A stretch of DNA of 64,000 nt, from positions 11,325,738 to 11,389,737 of the forward strand of contig OY992833.1 in the NCBI GenBank assembly GCA_963921425.1. Direction: 5' to 3'. A program made the translations under genes and the position numbers. The stretch comes from Dryas octopetala (Eukaryota; Streptophyta; Magnoliopsida; Rosales; Rosaceae). Positions within the stretch are counted from its first letter, which is position 1; every line of letters starts with the position of its first letter. Under the pieces are notes generated by a model. That model made no database searches and was not told where the DNA came from. It worked only from the letters and a program-made list of their open reading frames with translations. Positions 36,578 to 48,046 of this stretch are shown piece after piece.

Positions 36578-36841
36578 TTGCTACTGGATGTTGAAACCTG
36601 ACAGGGGCATATTCTTCTCTTGCATGCCTATGTTTTTCAATACACCTACTTAGGGGCGCGCATGTTCTTTATTTTTTTCTTTCTGCTGGACTGTTTGCAT
36701 TTTTGGTTGAATTTTATTTTTAATTAGTACTCCATCTTTGCCTTGTTTCAGTGGGAACGAAGGTAAGACAACACTTCTACCTAAGAAGATATCGATGAAG
36801 TCCGGGCTGAATGGGCAAACTTCGTGGGCCAGTTTATGTAG
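35993..36841 (+). pseudogene. C-terminal exons of a Ulp1-type cysteine protease (C48) carried by the transposon
   Basis: The exon 35993-36091 encodes GIPQQPSDKECGYFVMRFMK and then EIIEDEGLAFVNK. It contains the glutamine and the catalytic-cysteine context (Q-x4-ECG) of the Ulp1/SENP family, which cleaves SUMO or related precursors. The second exon, within about 36752-36841, begins WERR and ends EDIDEVRAEWANFVGQFM before TAG at 36839-36841, typical of transposon-borne Ulp1 genes. The two ends of that exon are in different frames, so a frameshift lies between 36765 and 36786. The upstream histidine and aspartate exons were not found. The product would be inactive. Confidence 0.75.
36545..36576. 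repeat. TA microsatellite
   Basis: About 16 TA units lie between the two Ulp1 exons. Confidence 0.95.
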
Positions 36842-37734
36842 ACATTTCTGGTTGGATTTTTGCATGACACCTTTTTGACATAGGCCATATGTTAGCTAGA
36901 CTAGCTTTGGGTATATATGATATATTGATTACTTTGCTAGATTAGCTTGGGATGATTGATAGGCTAGTTGCTGGATAATATTTTGATATATATATATGGC
37001 AATTAGGTTGATTAATTAGATTGATGCCTAGTTTTTTGGAAAGGTATATATGGAGGGTTTTTGTTTATGGCATATATGGCTGGTTTTGTGAATGAAATTG
37101 GGTTAAGGGAGCAAGGTACATATATACAATTACTACCTTCAAATATCTTATATTATTTGGTACTTTAGAAATTTCAATCCTTTATTATTGTGAATTGGTA
37201 TTTTGTAAATGTATAATTTATTAAGAATGTTAATTATGAAGGGAATCAATTTGGAACAATTAATGGTTGTACCAAAACAACCTATCCACTACAAGAAAAA
37301 CATATTTGGGCGACAAATATATATTCGTTGCCCAAAGAAATTTAGGGCGACGAACAAGAACATTTGTCGCTCAATATCATAAAGGTTTGGGCAACGAACG
37401 AGGTTTGGGCGACGAATAACACGTTCCTCGCCCAAAGTTACTTTGGGCGACGAACTCATCTCGTCGCCTAAACATACGCGACAAACAATTAATTGAGAAA
37501 TACATTGGGCGAGGAATATACATGTTCGTCGCCCAAAGTGTCTTTGGGCGAGGAAAACGTAAATTTGTCGCCCAAACATACTTTGGGTGACAAAATATTT
37601 CGTCGCCCAAAGACTCTTTGGGTGACGAAATTCTGTTCGTCGCCCAAACAGAGGAATTTGTTCATCGCCCAAAGGGTCATTCCTTTTTTTTTTTTTGGTA
37701 CAATTATATGTATGTTAATCATACAATGCGATCG

Positions 37735-39540
37735 TGTTTCCAACGATCCGAACCGTTCAATTTTTAATTCTTCATTGAAAGATTAGCATTGCAAAAAATT
37801 AGGATTATTGGAGATGTAAAAGTTATGTAACGGTGCTCAAATGTATGAACGATCAAGAAATTGCTAATACTAGTCAATAGAGTAGATGAATTCCGATTTG
37901 GGCGATTTTTTGCAGAAATGATGTTTGAGTATAAACGAATAAAATGAACGGCTCCGATCGTTGAAATTACAGTATAGTCTTCACAATTCTTGAATCGACA
38001 AAGTTTCAATGAAAAAACTATAGAATTATACTCTTCAAGTGTATTTGTATGTAGTAGATCACTTTTGTATTGTGTTTTTAACGATCCGAACCGATCATTC
38101 CTTAGTGCCCCACTCAAAGATCATCCATGCAAAAAATTATCTCAATTGGAGATGTAGAAGTTAGGTTTAGCATTTAGGATGTATGAACGATCTTGATTCT
38201 TATAATAATAATCAAACGGGTTGATGAATTCCGATTGAGCCGATTTTTTCCAGGGTTGATCTTTGAGTATGAACATATATGATGAATGGCTCTGATTGTG
38301 ATAATCACGTTGTGGTCTTCACAATTATTGAAGCTACAAGGTTTTAACGAAAGAGTTAATATAATTTTATTCTTCAAGTGCAAAAACCGTTCATGTATAT
38401 ATACAACCTCATATGTCGATCGTGTTTTCAATGATCCGAACTGTTCATTTATTAGTTTCTCACTCAAATATTAATCTTGCAGAAAATTAGGTCAATTGGA
38501 GATGTAAATATTTGGTATCAGAGCTCGAATGTAGGAATGATTGTTTTGTAATAATGGTTTGGGCAAGGAACTTCACATTTCGTCGCCCAAAGTGGTTTTG
38601 GGCGACGAATTGTGAAGTTCCTCGCCCAAGATAACTTTGGGCGACGAAATTTGTAGTTCCTCGCCCAAAGTAAGAATACTTTTTTGTTTACAATTTTATA
38701 TATGTAATAGCATACGATACGATTGTATTTCCAAAGATCATAACCATTCATTTTTTAATTCCCCACTCAAGGATCATCCATGCAAAAAATTAGCTCAATT
38801 GAAGATGTAGAAGTTAGGTAACGGTGGTTGAACTTATGAACGATTGTAAATTTTCTAATACGAATCGAAGTATGAGATGAATTCCGATTTAGCTGATTTT
38901 TTGCAGGGATGATCTTCCAGTATAAACGAATAGAATGAACGGTTCCGATCGTTGAAATCACATTGTAGTCTTCACAAATTGTTGAATCGCCAAAATTTCT
39001 ACCCAAAAGTTAATATAATTATACTCTTCAAGTGTATTTGTATGTAGAAGATCACTTTTGTATTGTGTTTTTAACGATCCGAACCGATCATTCCTTAGTG
39101 CCCCACTCAAAGATCATCCATGCAAAAAATTAACTCAATTGGTGATGTAGAAGTTAGGTTTAGCATTTAGGATGTATGAACGATCTTGATTCTTATAATA
39201 ATAATCGAACGGGTAGATGAACTCCGATTGAGCCGATTTTTTCCAGGGTTGATCTTTGAGTATGAACATATATGATGAACGACTATGATTGTTGTAATGA
39301 CGTTATTGTCTTCACAATTATTGAATCGACAAGGTTTGCACGAAATAGTTAATAGAATTTTATTATTAAAGTGTAAAATCCACTGATTTATATGTAGAAC
39401 CTTATATGTCGATTGTGTTTTTAACGATCTGAACCGTTTATTTATTAGTTTGTCACTTAAAGATCATTCCTCTAAAATATTAGGTCAATTGGAGATCTAG
39501 AAGTTTGGTATTGGAGCTCGAACGTATGAACGATCATGAT
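37735..39540. repeat. Internal repeats of about 340 bp in CACTA-2
   Basis: Blocks around 37735-38050, 38060-38400, 38400-38530 (partial), 38710-39060 and 39070-39540 repeat the same ordered words (AACGATCCGAACCG, TCATCCATGCAAAAAATTA, GAAGTTAGGT, GAACGATC). They match the internal repeats of CACTA-1 in the opposite orientation relative to the window, as expected from the opposite element orientations. Confidence 0.75.
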
Positions 39541-39779
39541 TCATAAAAAAATTCAACTTTGGGCGACGAAATGTAGCTTTGGGCGACGAACGGTGCGTCG
39601 CCCAAAGTCTGAAATTATGGCGGGATAAAACGGTGCCCTAAAGTCAACGACTTTGGGCGACGAACTTGATTCCGTCGCCCCAAGTATCCTTGGGCGACGA
39701 ACTTGTTAATTCCTCGCCTAAAGTTACTTTGGGCGATGAATTCATGTTCGTCGCCCAAAGTCTTTAAGTTTAACCCATT

Positions 39780-40172
39780 TCTGGGTTCACTTCAGTCACT
39801 CTCTCTCATTCACTCCCTCGCCCTCGCAGCGCGCAGTCCCTCCTCCTTCCCTCAGCTCTCACTCCCTCTCAGCGCGCCGGCCACTCCCTCCTCCTCCCTC
39901 CTCCTCCTCCCTCCTTCCCCGAAACCCAAAACCCCCCCTCATCGGCAACCCACCCCCCCCCCCCCCGAAAACCCACCCCCCTATCGAAACCCACCCCCCT
40001 CCCCTGAAAATCCACCCTCGCCGAAACCTACCCCCCACCCGAATACCCACCCCCGCCGAAACCCACCCCCCACCCGAAACCCACCCTCCCCCGAAAACCC
40101 ACCCCCACCGAAACCCATCCCCCCCCAGCCGAAACCAGCTCACCCAAAACCCCCCCCCCCCCCCCCACACAG
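39780..40172 (+). repeat. C-rich leader tract of CACTA-2
   Basis: CT-rich then strongly C-rich sequence, with CCCCCC runs separated by GAAA (CCCACCCCC-type units), ends near 40167 and is followed by a T-run. The minus strand could form G-quadruplexes. The proline-rich (plus) and glycine-rich (minus) frames across it result from composition. The tract lies where a transposase promoter or 5' UTR would be, and a comparable tract occurs in CACTA-1. Confidence 0.7.
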
Positions 40173-40762
40173 GTATTTTGTTTTTTTTTTTTTTGAATTT
40201 ATGGTATTTTCTGTTTTTTATGTTTTCTAATATTGTGGATTTTGTACTTTTTGTGGATTTTGCATAAATTGGTTGTGAAATTTCTGATTTTAGTGGTAAT
40301 TAGTTAATGTTGTGGGTTTTTTTAATTTAGTGGTTTGGTTGTGAAATCTGAATTTAGATTGATGTTGGGCTCATATTTGACAATGATTTATTTTTTTGGT
40401 AAAGGAAGGATAGTGTTGCATTTGTTGTGAAGGATAATTGCATTTTTGGTGAGGTATGTGTTTAATCTATCTTTTAGTTAAGTTTTTGTATGATTTAGTA
40501 TTTAATGTTTCATATATAATTGTATTAAATTTTTGAGTGAATTAGTTTGTATGTTAAAATTAATTATAAAATTGATTAATTAATTTGTATGTTTTTATAT
40601 GCTAAAATTTAATAGTTTGTTTGTATGCTTATATGTATATTGTTAGATTAATTATAGTTTAGTTTGTATGTTACATTTAGTTTAGTTGTAATTGCAAAAT
40701 TTCCGATGACGTAGTCCAGCACTCCTCGAGTACTGGGTGAGGTCATGTGGCACGAAGCGCTT

Positions 40763-40835
40763 GTGCGAAGTTATCAATCGATAACTTTGTACATTTAACT
40801 AGTCGTGCGAAGTTATCAGTAGATAACTTTGTACA
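40763..40835. repeat. Paired palindromic sites upstream of the transposase
   Basis: Two direct copies of a 30-bp palindromic unit, GTGCGAAGTTATCA plus ATC or GTA plus GATAACTTTGTAC, start at 40763 and 40805 (42 bp apart). Each contains inverted half-sites AAGTTATC and GATAACTT. This layout suits binding by a dimeric protein. It could be a regulatory site, but no binding protein is known. Confidence 0.6.
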
Positions 40836-40949
40836 CTAAATTTAAATTCACCTTAGACCCGTTCGAGAGTCTATTGGACGCGCGCATGGGCGCTGGGCGT
40901 GACTGCGCTCCAATATGATTCTTGAATTGTCCAAATTACCCATGGACAG

Positions 40950-41180
40950 TTTGGGAGTGCACAATTATGTGTTGTGGTTAGCGGTTCATGTAATGTGGTT
41001 TTGATCTGAGAAAATTTTGGCAACATCTCCTTATGTGTTCTTCGAGTGCATACTAGATATTTGTTTTAAATATCTACGTCGTGCACTTGGAGAACCATAG
41101 GGAGATGCTGCCGAAATTTTCCCAGATCGAAACTACGTCGTGTGAGCCAACAACCACGGCACATATGTGCATTCTCGAAT
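40950..41180 (+). promoter_or_regulatory. Long imperfect inverted repeat (hairpin) in the tnpD leader
   Basis: The left arm (about 40950-41063) and right arm (41069-41180) are inverted copies of about 112 bases around a small loop, at GATATTTGTTTTAAATATC. Matching words include GATCTGAGAAAATTTTGGCA (40993-41012) against the complement GATCTGGGAAAATTTCGGCA, and AACATCTCCTTATG against AGCATCTCCCTATG. Most differences are transitions, many of which still allow G-U pairs in RNA. The hairpin ends about 90 bases before the transposase start. A transcript covering it would make a long foldback resembling a young miRNA or siRNA precursor. Confidence 0.75.
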
Positions 41181-41267
41181 GGGATAGAGCCCTTACCGGA
41201 GGCATAAGGAGACGAAGAATGGTGACGCATCGTTTTCTAATTGTCGTGTAATATGGAAACAGGCATC

Positions 41268-44200
41268 ATGGACCGACAGTGGATACGTAATACGAATCGT
41301 GTTAGTGATGAATATTTGTATGGGATCGAGTCATTTATCCAAGTTGCACAGGAACATGTCAATGCTCAGAATAATATAACGTGTCCGTGCCGGAATTGTA
41401 ACAACTCTTTATGGAAGACAGTGCGTGAAGTCAAAATTCATTTGGTGAAATATGGGATGTTACACAACTATACGACATGGTATTATCATGGTGAACCGAG
41501 AGTTTATGCTTCGACTTCCTCGGAGACCCGAACAATTCTGCAGCCTACTGAATCTGTTGCTGATGATAATGACCAAGTGATGGGCATAATAAACGATGCT
41601 TATCCATATGCATCGCTAGATCACGAAGTTAGTCAGGATGATACAGAGAGCGATAATATGGATCAAGATGATGGGTTGCCCGAAGTCCAAAGAGAAGAGT
41701 TTGATAAGTACGAGAGATTGTTGAAACAAGCTCAGCGGGAATTGTACTCTGGTTGTGAAGAGTTCTCAGTGCTAACTGCTGTTGTGGAGTTAATGCATTG
41801 GAAAGTACTTAATCAACATTCGAATCGAAGTTATGATCAGTTGATGGGGATTTTGAAACGAATGCTTCCAAAGAACAATCATATACCTGAAACCCATTAT
41901 CTTGCGAATAAGGTGTTGAAAGATCTCGGTTTGGGATATGAAAAGATTCATGCATGCAAGAATGATTGTGTATTGTTTTACAAAGAACACCAAGGGAAGG
42001 ATAAATGCCCTGTGTGCAATGAACCGAGATATAAGAACAAGTCTGTAGAGAGAAAGAAACAGATTCCGCAAAAGGTGTTGCGTTATTTCCCACTTAAGCC
42101 AAGGTTGCAACGATTGTACATGTCGACACATACTGCAAGTGACATGAGGTGGCACAAAGATAAGCGGGTTGAGGATGATGTGATGAGACATCCTGCAGAC
42201 GGAAGCGCATGGAAAGAATTTGACAAGATATATCCGGATTTTGCAGCAGATCCACGAAATGTCAGATTAGGACTTGCTACTGATGGATTTAATCCATTCG
42301 GAAATATGAGCACATCTCACGGCACTTGGCCAGTGGTCGTGGTTCCTTATAATTTGCCTCCCTGGAAATGCATGAAAAAAGAATTCACAATTATGACGCT
42401 ATTAATTCTAGGACCGCAATCCCCTGGTAAGGAGATCGATGTATATTTGCGGCCGTTGATTGATGAGCTGAAAGAATTGTGGCAAAATGGTGTGCCGACA
42501 TATGATAAGTCCATCGAAACAATGTTTTCCTTGCGTGCGGCAGTCATGTGGACAATAAATGATTTCCCAGCTTATGGGAATTTATCAGGCTGGAGCACCA
42601 AGGGTTATATGGCATGTCCTACTTGTAATAAAGATATAACTTCCGCTTGGCACAGTGGTAAAGTATGTTATATGGGCCACCGAAGATGGTTGCCGGGGGA
42701 TCATAAATGGCGTCACAGTAAGGAGGCCTTTGACGGAAAAAGGAGATGGGCGTGAAACCTAAAGAATTATCTGGTGATGACATCTTGAGGCAGTTGAATA
42801 ACTTAGAATTTAGCCGGATTGGTAAACATCCCTCTAACAAAGAACGAAATATGCCAAGATCACCTGCACATCTAAATTGGACAAACAAGTCGATATTCTT
42901 CGAGTTGGAGTATTGGTCCAAGTTGAAAATCAGGCACAATCTCGATGTAATGCTTATTGAGAAGAACGTGTGCGAAAGTTTGGTGGGGACAATTTTGGGC
43001 ATTGAGGGAAAATCAAAGGACACAATTAAGGCTCGACAAGATTTGCAAGAAATGGGCATCAGGAAACATTTGTGGTTAACGAAGAAAGGTGATAAAATGA
43101 TAAAGAAACATCCATTTTATACCATGAAGCCTGTGGATAAGAAAGAATTTTTAAAGTTTCTTGCATCGGTCAAATTTCCAGATGGATACGCGGCCAATAT
43201 CTCTCGAAATGTGAAAATCGACTCTGGAAAAATTTTGGGCTTGAAAAGTCATAATTGTCATGTTTTATTGCAACGTCTGCTTCCGGTGGGTATTCGAAAG
43301 TTTTTGCCCGAAGATGTGGTTGAACCGATTGTTGGGTTGTCGAGGTTCTTTCAGCATATCTGCGCTAAGACGTTGCGCGTGTCGGACATGTCAAAATTGA
43401 AAGATGAGATTGTGTACATCCTATGAAAATTTGAACAAATATTTCCACCGGCCTTTTTTGATATAATGATTCATTTAATGATACATTTACCGCAAGAGGC
43501 AATTCTTGCTGGGCCGGTCAGTTATCGGTGGATGTACCCAATAGAAAGGTAACAATTCCTAAACTATTTCATTACTATTCTCCAAGTTCAGCTCTATGTT
43601 ACTCATAAAAGTTTTCTCACTATGTAATTACATTTGCAGAATGTTGGGTAATTACAAAAGGTACGTCCGAAACCGGGCACGCCCCGAAGGCTCCATAGCA
43701 GAGGCATACATTGCAAATGAATCCATCACGTACTGTGCAATGTATCTCAGCAGTGTTGAGACGTCATTCAATCGCCCCCAACGCAACGACGACGGTGGTG
43801 AAAAAAATGAGACATTTTCTGTCTTTTCTCAAATTACACGACCATTTGGCGAAGCCCCTAAATCAGCTGTTGAATTCTCGAAACACGATATGGAGGTGGC
43901 TCATTGGTTCATACTCAACAATTGCGAAGAAGTTGACTCTTTACGCATTAAGCATGAGGAACTAATGAAGCGCGACTATCCAAGATGGGACATGGAACGT
44001 GTACAGAAAAAGCATCGGGAATTGTTTCCTAAATGGTTTAAGGAACATGTAAGTGATTACTGACAATAATGATCAGTTCGTTCATGTGTTTGTAAATTTT
44101 TTGTAATATATTAATTCCATTGTCTTTTACCAGATGGAAAAGCTGACTGATGATAATTCGCCGTTATACAAGGAGTTAATGAGTTTGGCGAGTGGTATTC

Positions 44201-44934
44201 AATGGGTTGAAACGTTTTCCGGATGTAATGTGAATGGAGTCAAGTTTTTAACTGTAGAACGAGATGCCATCTTGAGCACTCAAAATAGCAGGGTTTGTGT
44301 AGAGAACTTAGAGACTGGCACGGTTGATTTCTACGGCAAGCTGACGAGTGTACATCAAGTCTTGTACTCGCATCGCTTTCAAGTTGTGTTATTTAAGTGT
44401 CATTGGTTTAATACAGACCCGAATAGGAACAACAGTATTAAACTTGATTACGACTTAATATCTGTGAATACAAACACTCGATGGTATGAGAATGATCCAT
44501 TTATTCTTGCCACAATGGCAAAATTAGTATGTTATCTGGATGACCCTAAGGCGGGTGTGGGTTGGAAAGTAGCTCAGATGATTCAGAATCGAAATATATG
44601 GGATATTCCGGAAAAAGAAAATCAGGATGACGTGGCCTATCAAGAGGATTCATCTTCGACCATACCCAATCCATACAACAATGATGTTATCATACAACAA
44701 GTCGAGATACATGACGTTCCTCCAATTGAGATCGATGCCTTATCAATTGATCTTGGGCCACTTCCCCGAATTGATGTTAATGATTTCATCGATGATGATG
44801 AAGATGATGAAGATGAAGATGAAGATGAAGATGAAGATGAAGATGAAGATGATGATGAATATGAAGATGATGATGTTGATGGTATCGATGATGATGATGA
44901 TGAAATGAGTATTTCTAGTGGTGATTCAGATTAG
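41268..44934 (+). pseudogene. tnpD-like CACTA transposase with one frameshift and one stop
   Basis: This is the catalytic transposase of an En/Spm element. The exons are 41268-43548, 43640-44048 and 44134-44934. MDRQWI starts the N-terminal transposase-associated domain, with its CPCRNCNN zinc-binding segment. The Transposase_21 core follows (YDQLMGILKRMLP, CKNDCVLFYKEH, CPVCNEPRYK, LGLATDGFNPFGNMS, VWQNGVPTYD-like, CPTCNKDITS). DUF4218-like (LGNYKRYVRNRARPEGSIAE) and DUF4216-like (VLFKCHWFN) regions come next, then a very acidic Asp/Glu tail. One A is missing from a run at 42737-42741, which ends the first frame at 42755, and a TGA interrupts the second at 43424-43426 before KFEQIFPPAFFDIM. 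I start at 41268 because MDRQWI is the usual family start; upstream in-frame ATGs exist at 41241 and 41253. Without suppression the protein cannot be full length. Confidence 0.9.
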
Positions 44935-45043
44935 TAATTGATAATGGTGATTCATATTAGTAAGTGATAATGATGATTCAGATTAGTAAGTTATTACTTT
45001 AGTTTTCTTTTTTACTAACATAAATATTTATTGAATTGTGCAG

Positions 45044-46778
45044 ATGAGTTTGATCTCGAACAGGGGTGGATCTCGGAGGTCCAGTTCACCATCCATGTCC
45101 GCCCCTGCAGCCCAGCCCGCCCCTGCAGTACAGCCCGACCTCATAGCCCAGGGCGAATCGACCCCGGCGATACCCCCAGATCTCTCATCTAGTACTAGGT
45201 CTGCGATTCAGTCTGCACGGAGGGTCCGACGTGGTCACCGTTATGGTGCAAAACTCTCTTACTTATCAGAGAGTTTTGCACATCACTTGTGTTTATGTTT
45301 AATTTTATTTAGATGTTATAAGATTACTGTGAAATTAATATGTTATATTTGCTTTTCTAGGTACCAAAACCACGAGGGGGATAAGTAGAGGGTTGAAGGC
45401 GTCGCGAATCACTCGCACAACGAACGAGATGATTCGAATCGTTCTTGAGCAAGATCACCTACGACCGAGCAAGGAGGTCCATAGTACTTTCGCTTCCTTT
45501 GTCGGATCGATTATCCGTGGTGAATGCCCCATGCTTTTCCCCAGTTGGGAAAAGGTTGATGACGCCATCAAGAGGAGCATTATGGGCTCCATTTCTGTGA
45601 GTATATTTCGATTAATATAAAATGATTAATTTGATAATTTCTAACAATTTGATAATTGCATTTTTTTCAGGTAAACTATGACATTCGGATGGAGGATCCG
45701 GATGTAGCTAGGTATATGGAGAAGTTATTGAGAAAAGTTTACACACAATGGAAGCACGAGCTGCACAGAGAATATAACGTGTTTGGATCGGCAGCTGAGG
45801 CATTGGCCAGCCCTCCTCTGGAGATGGCAGCTCGGCTTGATCAGTGGCAGTGGTTGTGCACTCATTTTCAGAGTCCGGAATTTTTGGTATGTTATATCAT
45901 TTTAGGACTTCAAAATTATTTTTTCTTATGTTATTCCTTTATTGTGTATGCACTAATATGTGCATTTACAATTTGCTTAATATTTAACAGAGGAAGTCGA
46001 ATGTCAATCTTCAGAACCGGAAAGCGCCCGCAAGGATTGATCATCATGGTGGTTCCATGCCCTTCTCATACCGGGTGGAGTCTTATCGTCAGGTGCGCTA
46101 TTATTTAATTTAATATACATATATTCCTTAGTATTGTTTGAGTTTTTGTCAACATTACATTCTTTTTCAGGCTGGTTCGCAATTTCCGGAGGTCGACAAC
46201 TACGGGGATGTTTATGCCCGACCCGACAACGACAAGGGCAAGGCGAAGCACGTTAGTTTTTTATATTTTAGTTTTATTTCACAAATTTAAATATTTGTAT
46301 TTGATTTCCTAATTCCTAACTTGTGTATAATATTTTGAAGGCTGAGATGCTCGCCAAGAAGGCGAGTTATTTGGAGGAGGTGGCTAGCCAGTACCCTCCG
46401 GACACTCCGTTGGAGTCGATCTCAGTCCCCGATCGCGATGCCGGTCTTCGTATTATGACAGAGACACTGGGTGTTAGGCGTGGTAGGGAGATACGCGGAA
46501 TGGGAGCGGGTCGGGTTCGTGATCTCAGCGCCGGGTCTTCATCTCAGCCATCTGCAGAATTAGTCAACCTGACCACTGAAGTACAGCTGTTGAAGGGTCA
46601 ACTAGAAGAATCGAGAGCGGCATATGCGGAGCAGACGAGTAAGGTGCAGCAGATGCAGCAGATGTTTGGCCAGTTGGCCAGGATTGTACTTGGGTTTGTG
46701 CTGCCGCCCAACATTGACCAGTGCATGCCAGACTCCTCCACCGGTGTCGATGATGCTACTGACCTAGGGGGCCATTAG
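45044..46778 (+). CDS. tnpA-like protein of CACTA-2 (plant transposase Ptta/En/Spm family), intact
   Basis: Six exons (45044-45245, 45361-45596, 45671-45886, 45991-46092, 46171-46251, 46341-46778) with GT-AG borders sum to 1275 nt, an open frame of 424 residues. The N-terminus is Ser/Pro/Ala-rich and low in complexity. The middle holds the conserved part (SIIRGECPMLFPSWEKVDDA, NYDIRMEDPDVARYMEKLL, YTQWKHELHREYNVFG, DHHGGSMPFSYRVESYRQAG). The C-terminal exon has ETLGVRRGREIRGMG and a coiled-coil-like stretch (ELVNLTTEVQLLKGQLEES). TnpA-class proteins bind the subterminal repeats and bring the ends together. The start ATG at 45044 follows a TGTGCAG acceptor-like sequence, so an upstream non-coding exon, perhaps shared with tnpD, is likely. 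It is the only gene of this element without visible damage. Confidence 0.85.
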
Positions 46779-46949
46779 TTATTTGTATGTATGTATTAAT
46801 TAAATTGTTTATACTTTGTATGAATATTTTGGATATATAAATTTATTAATTTTGTTTTATATAGTTTTTGAATAAAGATTTTTTTAAAAAATATTAAATT
46901 CATATATATAATTTAAATAAATTTTTTTTTTAAATCAAATATATTTAGG

Positions 46950-47280
46950 CCCAAAGAAAGTTTAGGCGATGAATTACCTTGTTCCTCGCCCGAAATATGG
47001 TTGGGCGACGGACAAATTTAGTCGCCCAAACCATCTTTGGGCGACGAAATTTGTCCGTCGCCTAAACATGCTTTGGGCGACGAATTGTATGTATTAGGAG
47101 ACGAAAAAAATCCGTTGCCCCAGGTGTCTTTGGGCGACGAAATTTACGAGTTCGTCGCCCAAACTCTTGGGCGTCACCTTTTGGGCGTCCAAACGCTCGA
47201 CGAACCCATTTCGTCGCCCAAATGTTTGGGCGACGAAACTCTACTTTGGGCGACAAATTTCGTTCCTCTCCCAAACCCTT
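46950..47280. repeat. Right subterminal GGGCGACGAA array of CACTA-2
   Basis: More than a dozen direct and inverted copies of TTTGGGCGACGAA and close variants lie in about 330 bp, ending just before the right terminus. Confidence 0.9.
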
Positions 47281-48046
47281 TTTTCTTGTAGTGATCTCAT
47301 CAATCAGATTCTACATTGTTTGTTCATAATTGCATTGTGGTCAAAGACAATTGGGAGTTTCTAAAAACAGATGTAAACAGGCACATTATACAACAGTTTT
47401 TCGATCAAAAGCGTGGTCAGTGCGCTTGACTTACAATGGTTCAATATCATAAACTATTGTCTAATTCTTAAGCATACCACACAAATCTTAGAAAGCCATT
47501 GTGCTAAGTGCCTTCATACAATAGTTTCTAACCCAAAATCGATGTACCAAATAAGTATATACAACGGTTATATGGTTAATATTCAATTTTCTTAATGCAT
47601 GAATACAACGGTTTCATATAAAACACCATAGTTTGAAAAACCTATAGACATGGCAATACACATATTATTCAATAGATCAAACAACGGTTTTTAACAATAA
47701 ACCGTTGTTTTAATGACTATTTCACCTCGTGTTTCTACCTAAAATAGTTGTAAAACCAATTCTTTACTTAACATAACCATTGTTTAACATATATATACAC
47801 ATCGGTTATTAAATATAAACCGATGTTTAAATTGGCACTCAACAACGGTATCCTCCAAATCATTGATTTTAAAGGTTGTATATACAGCGGTGGTACATCT
47901 ATAACCGTTTTGTAGGTGCACCAGGACAACGGATTTTATCTGTTGTCTATTGGGGTATGAATAGACATCGATCGATTAGGCGACGGTAAATTAGAAACTC
48001 ACACAACGGTGAAAATCCGTCGTCTGATTGCTATTTTGTAGTAGTG

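Larger units (their letters stand above)
37287..47293 (+). mobile_element. CACTA-2: near-complete 10-kb En/Spm-type element
   Basis: It begins CACTACAAGAAAAACA and ends TTTTTTCTTGTAGTG, and is flanked by an exact 3-bp duplication, ATC (37284-37286 and 47294-47296). Subterminal GGGCGACGAA arrays lie at 37310-37680, 38560-38665, 39555-39765 and 46950-47280. From left to right it contains the subterminal array, internal repeats of about 340 bp (37735-39540), a C-rich leader (39780-40170), a long inverted repeat (40950-41180), tnpD (41268-44934) and tnpA (45044-46778). The termini and repeat motif match CACTA-1, so the two belong to one family. The intact target duplication and intact tnpA suggest fairly recent insertion, but tnpD carries two lesions. 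Confidence 0.95.
31349..48046 (+). mobile_element. Older CACTA-like element with Ulp1 and P450 remnants, host of CACTA-2
   Basis: The left end CACTACAATTATATAAATAG and the right end (complement of CACTACTACAAAATAG, finishing at 48046) are related inverted termini. Both ends carry subterminal ACAACGG/CCGTTGT words (31376-31540; 47390-48030), a different array from the GGGCGACGAA set of CACTA-1 and -2. The 3-bp flanks do not match (CAC and ACA), so the ends may be slightly off or decayed. Inside are P450-derived exons (33017-33468) and the C-terminal exons of a Ulp1-type protease (35993-36841). CACTA-2 is inserted at 37287. Without it the element is about 6.7 kb. No tnpD/tnpA genes of its own are visible. 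Confidence 0.6.

Noticed and set aside
39703..40230. Proline-rich frame and its glycine-rich antisense partner
   Set aside because: Composition of the C-rich leader of CACTA-2 explains both.
44627..44908. Methionine/lysine-rich frame
   Set aside because: It is the +1 shadow of the GATGAA repeat that encodes the acidic tail of tnpD.
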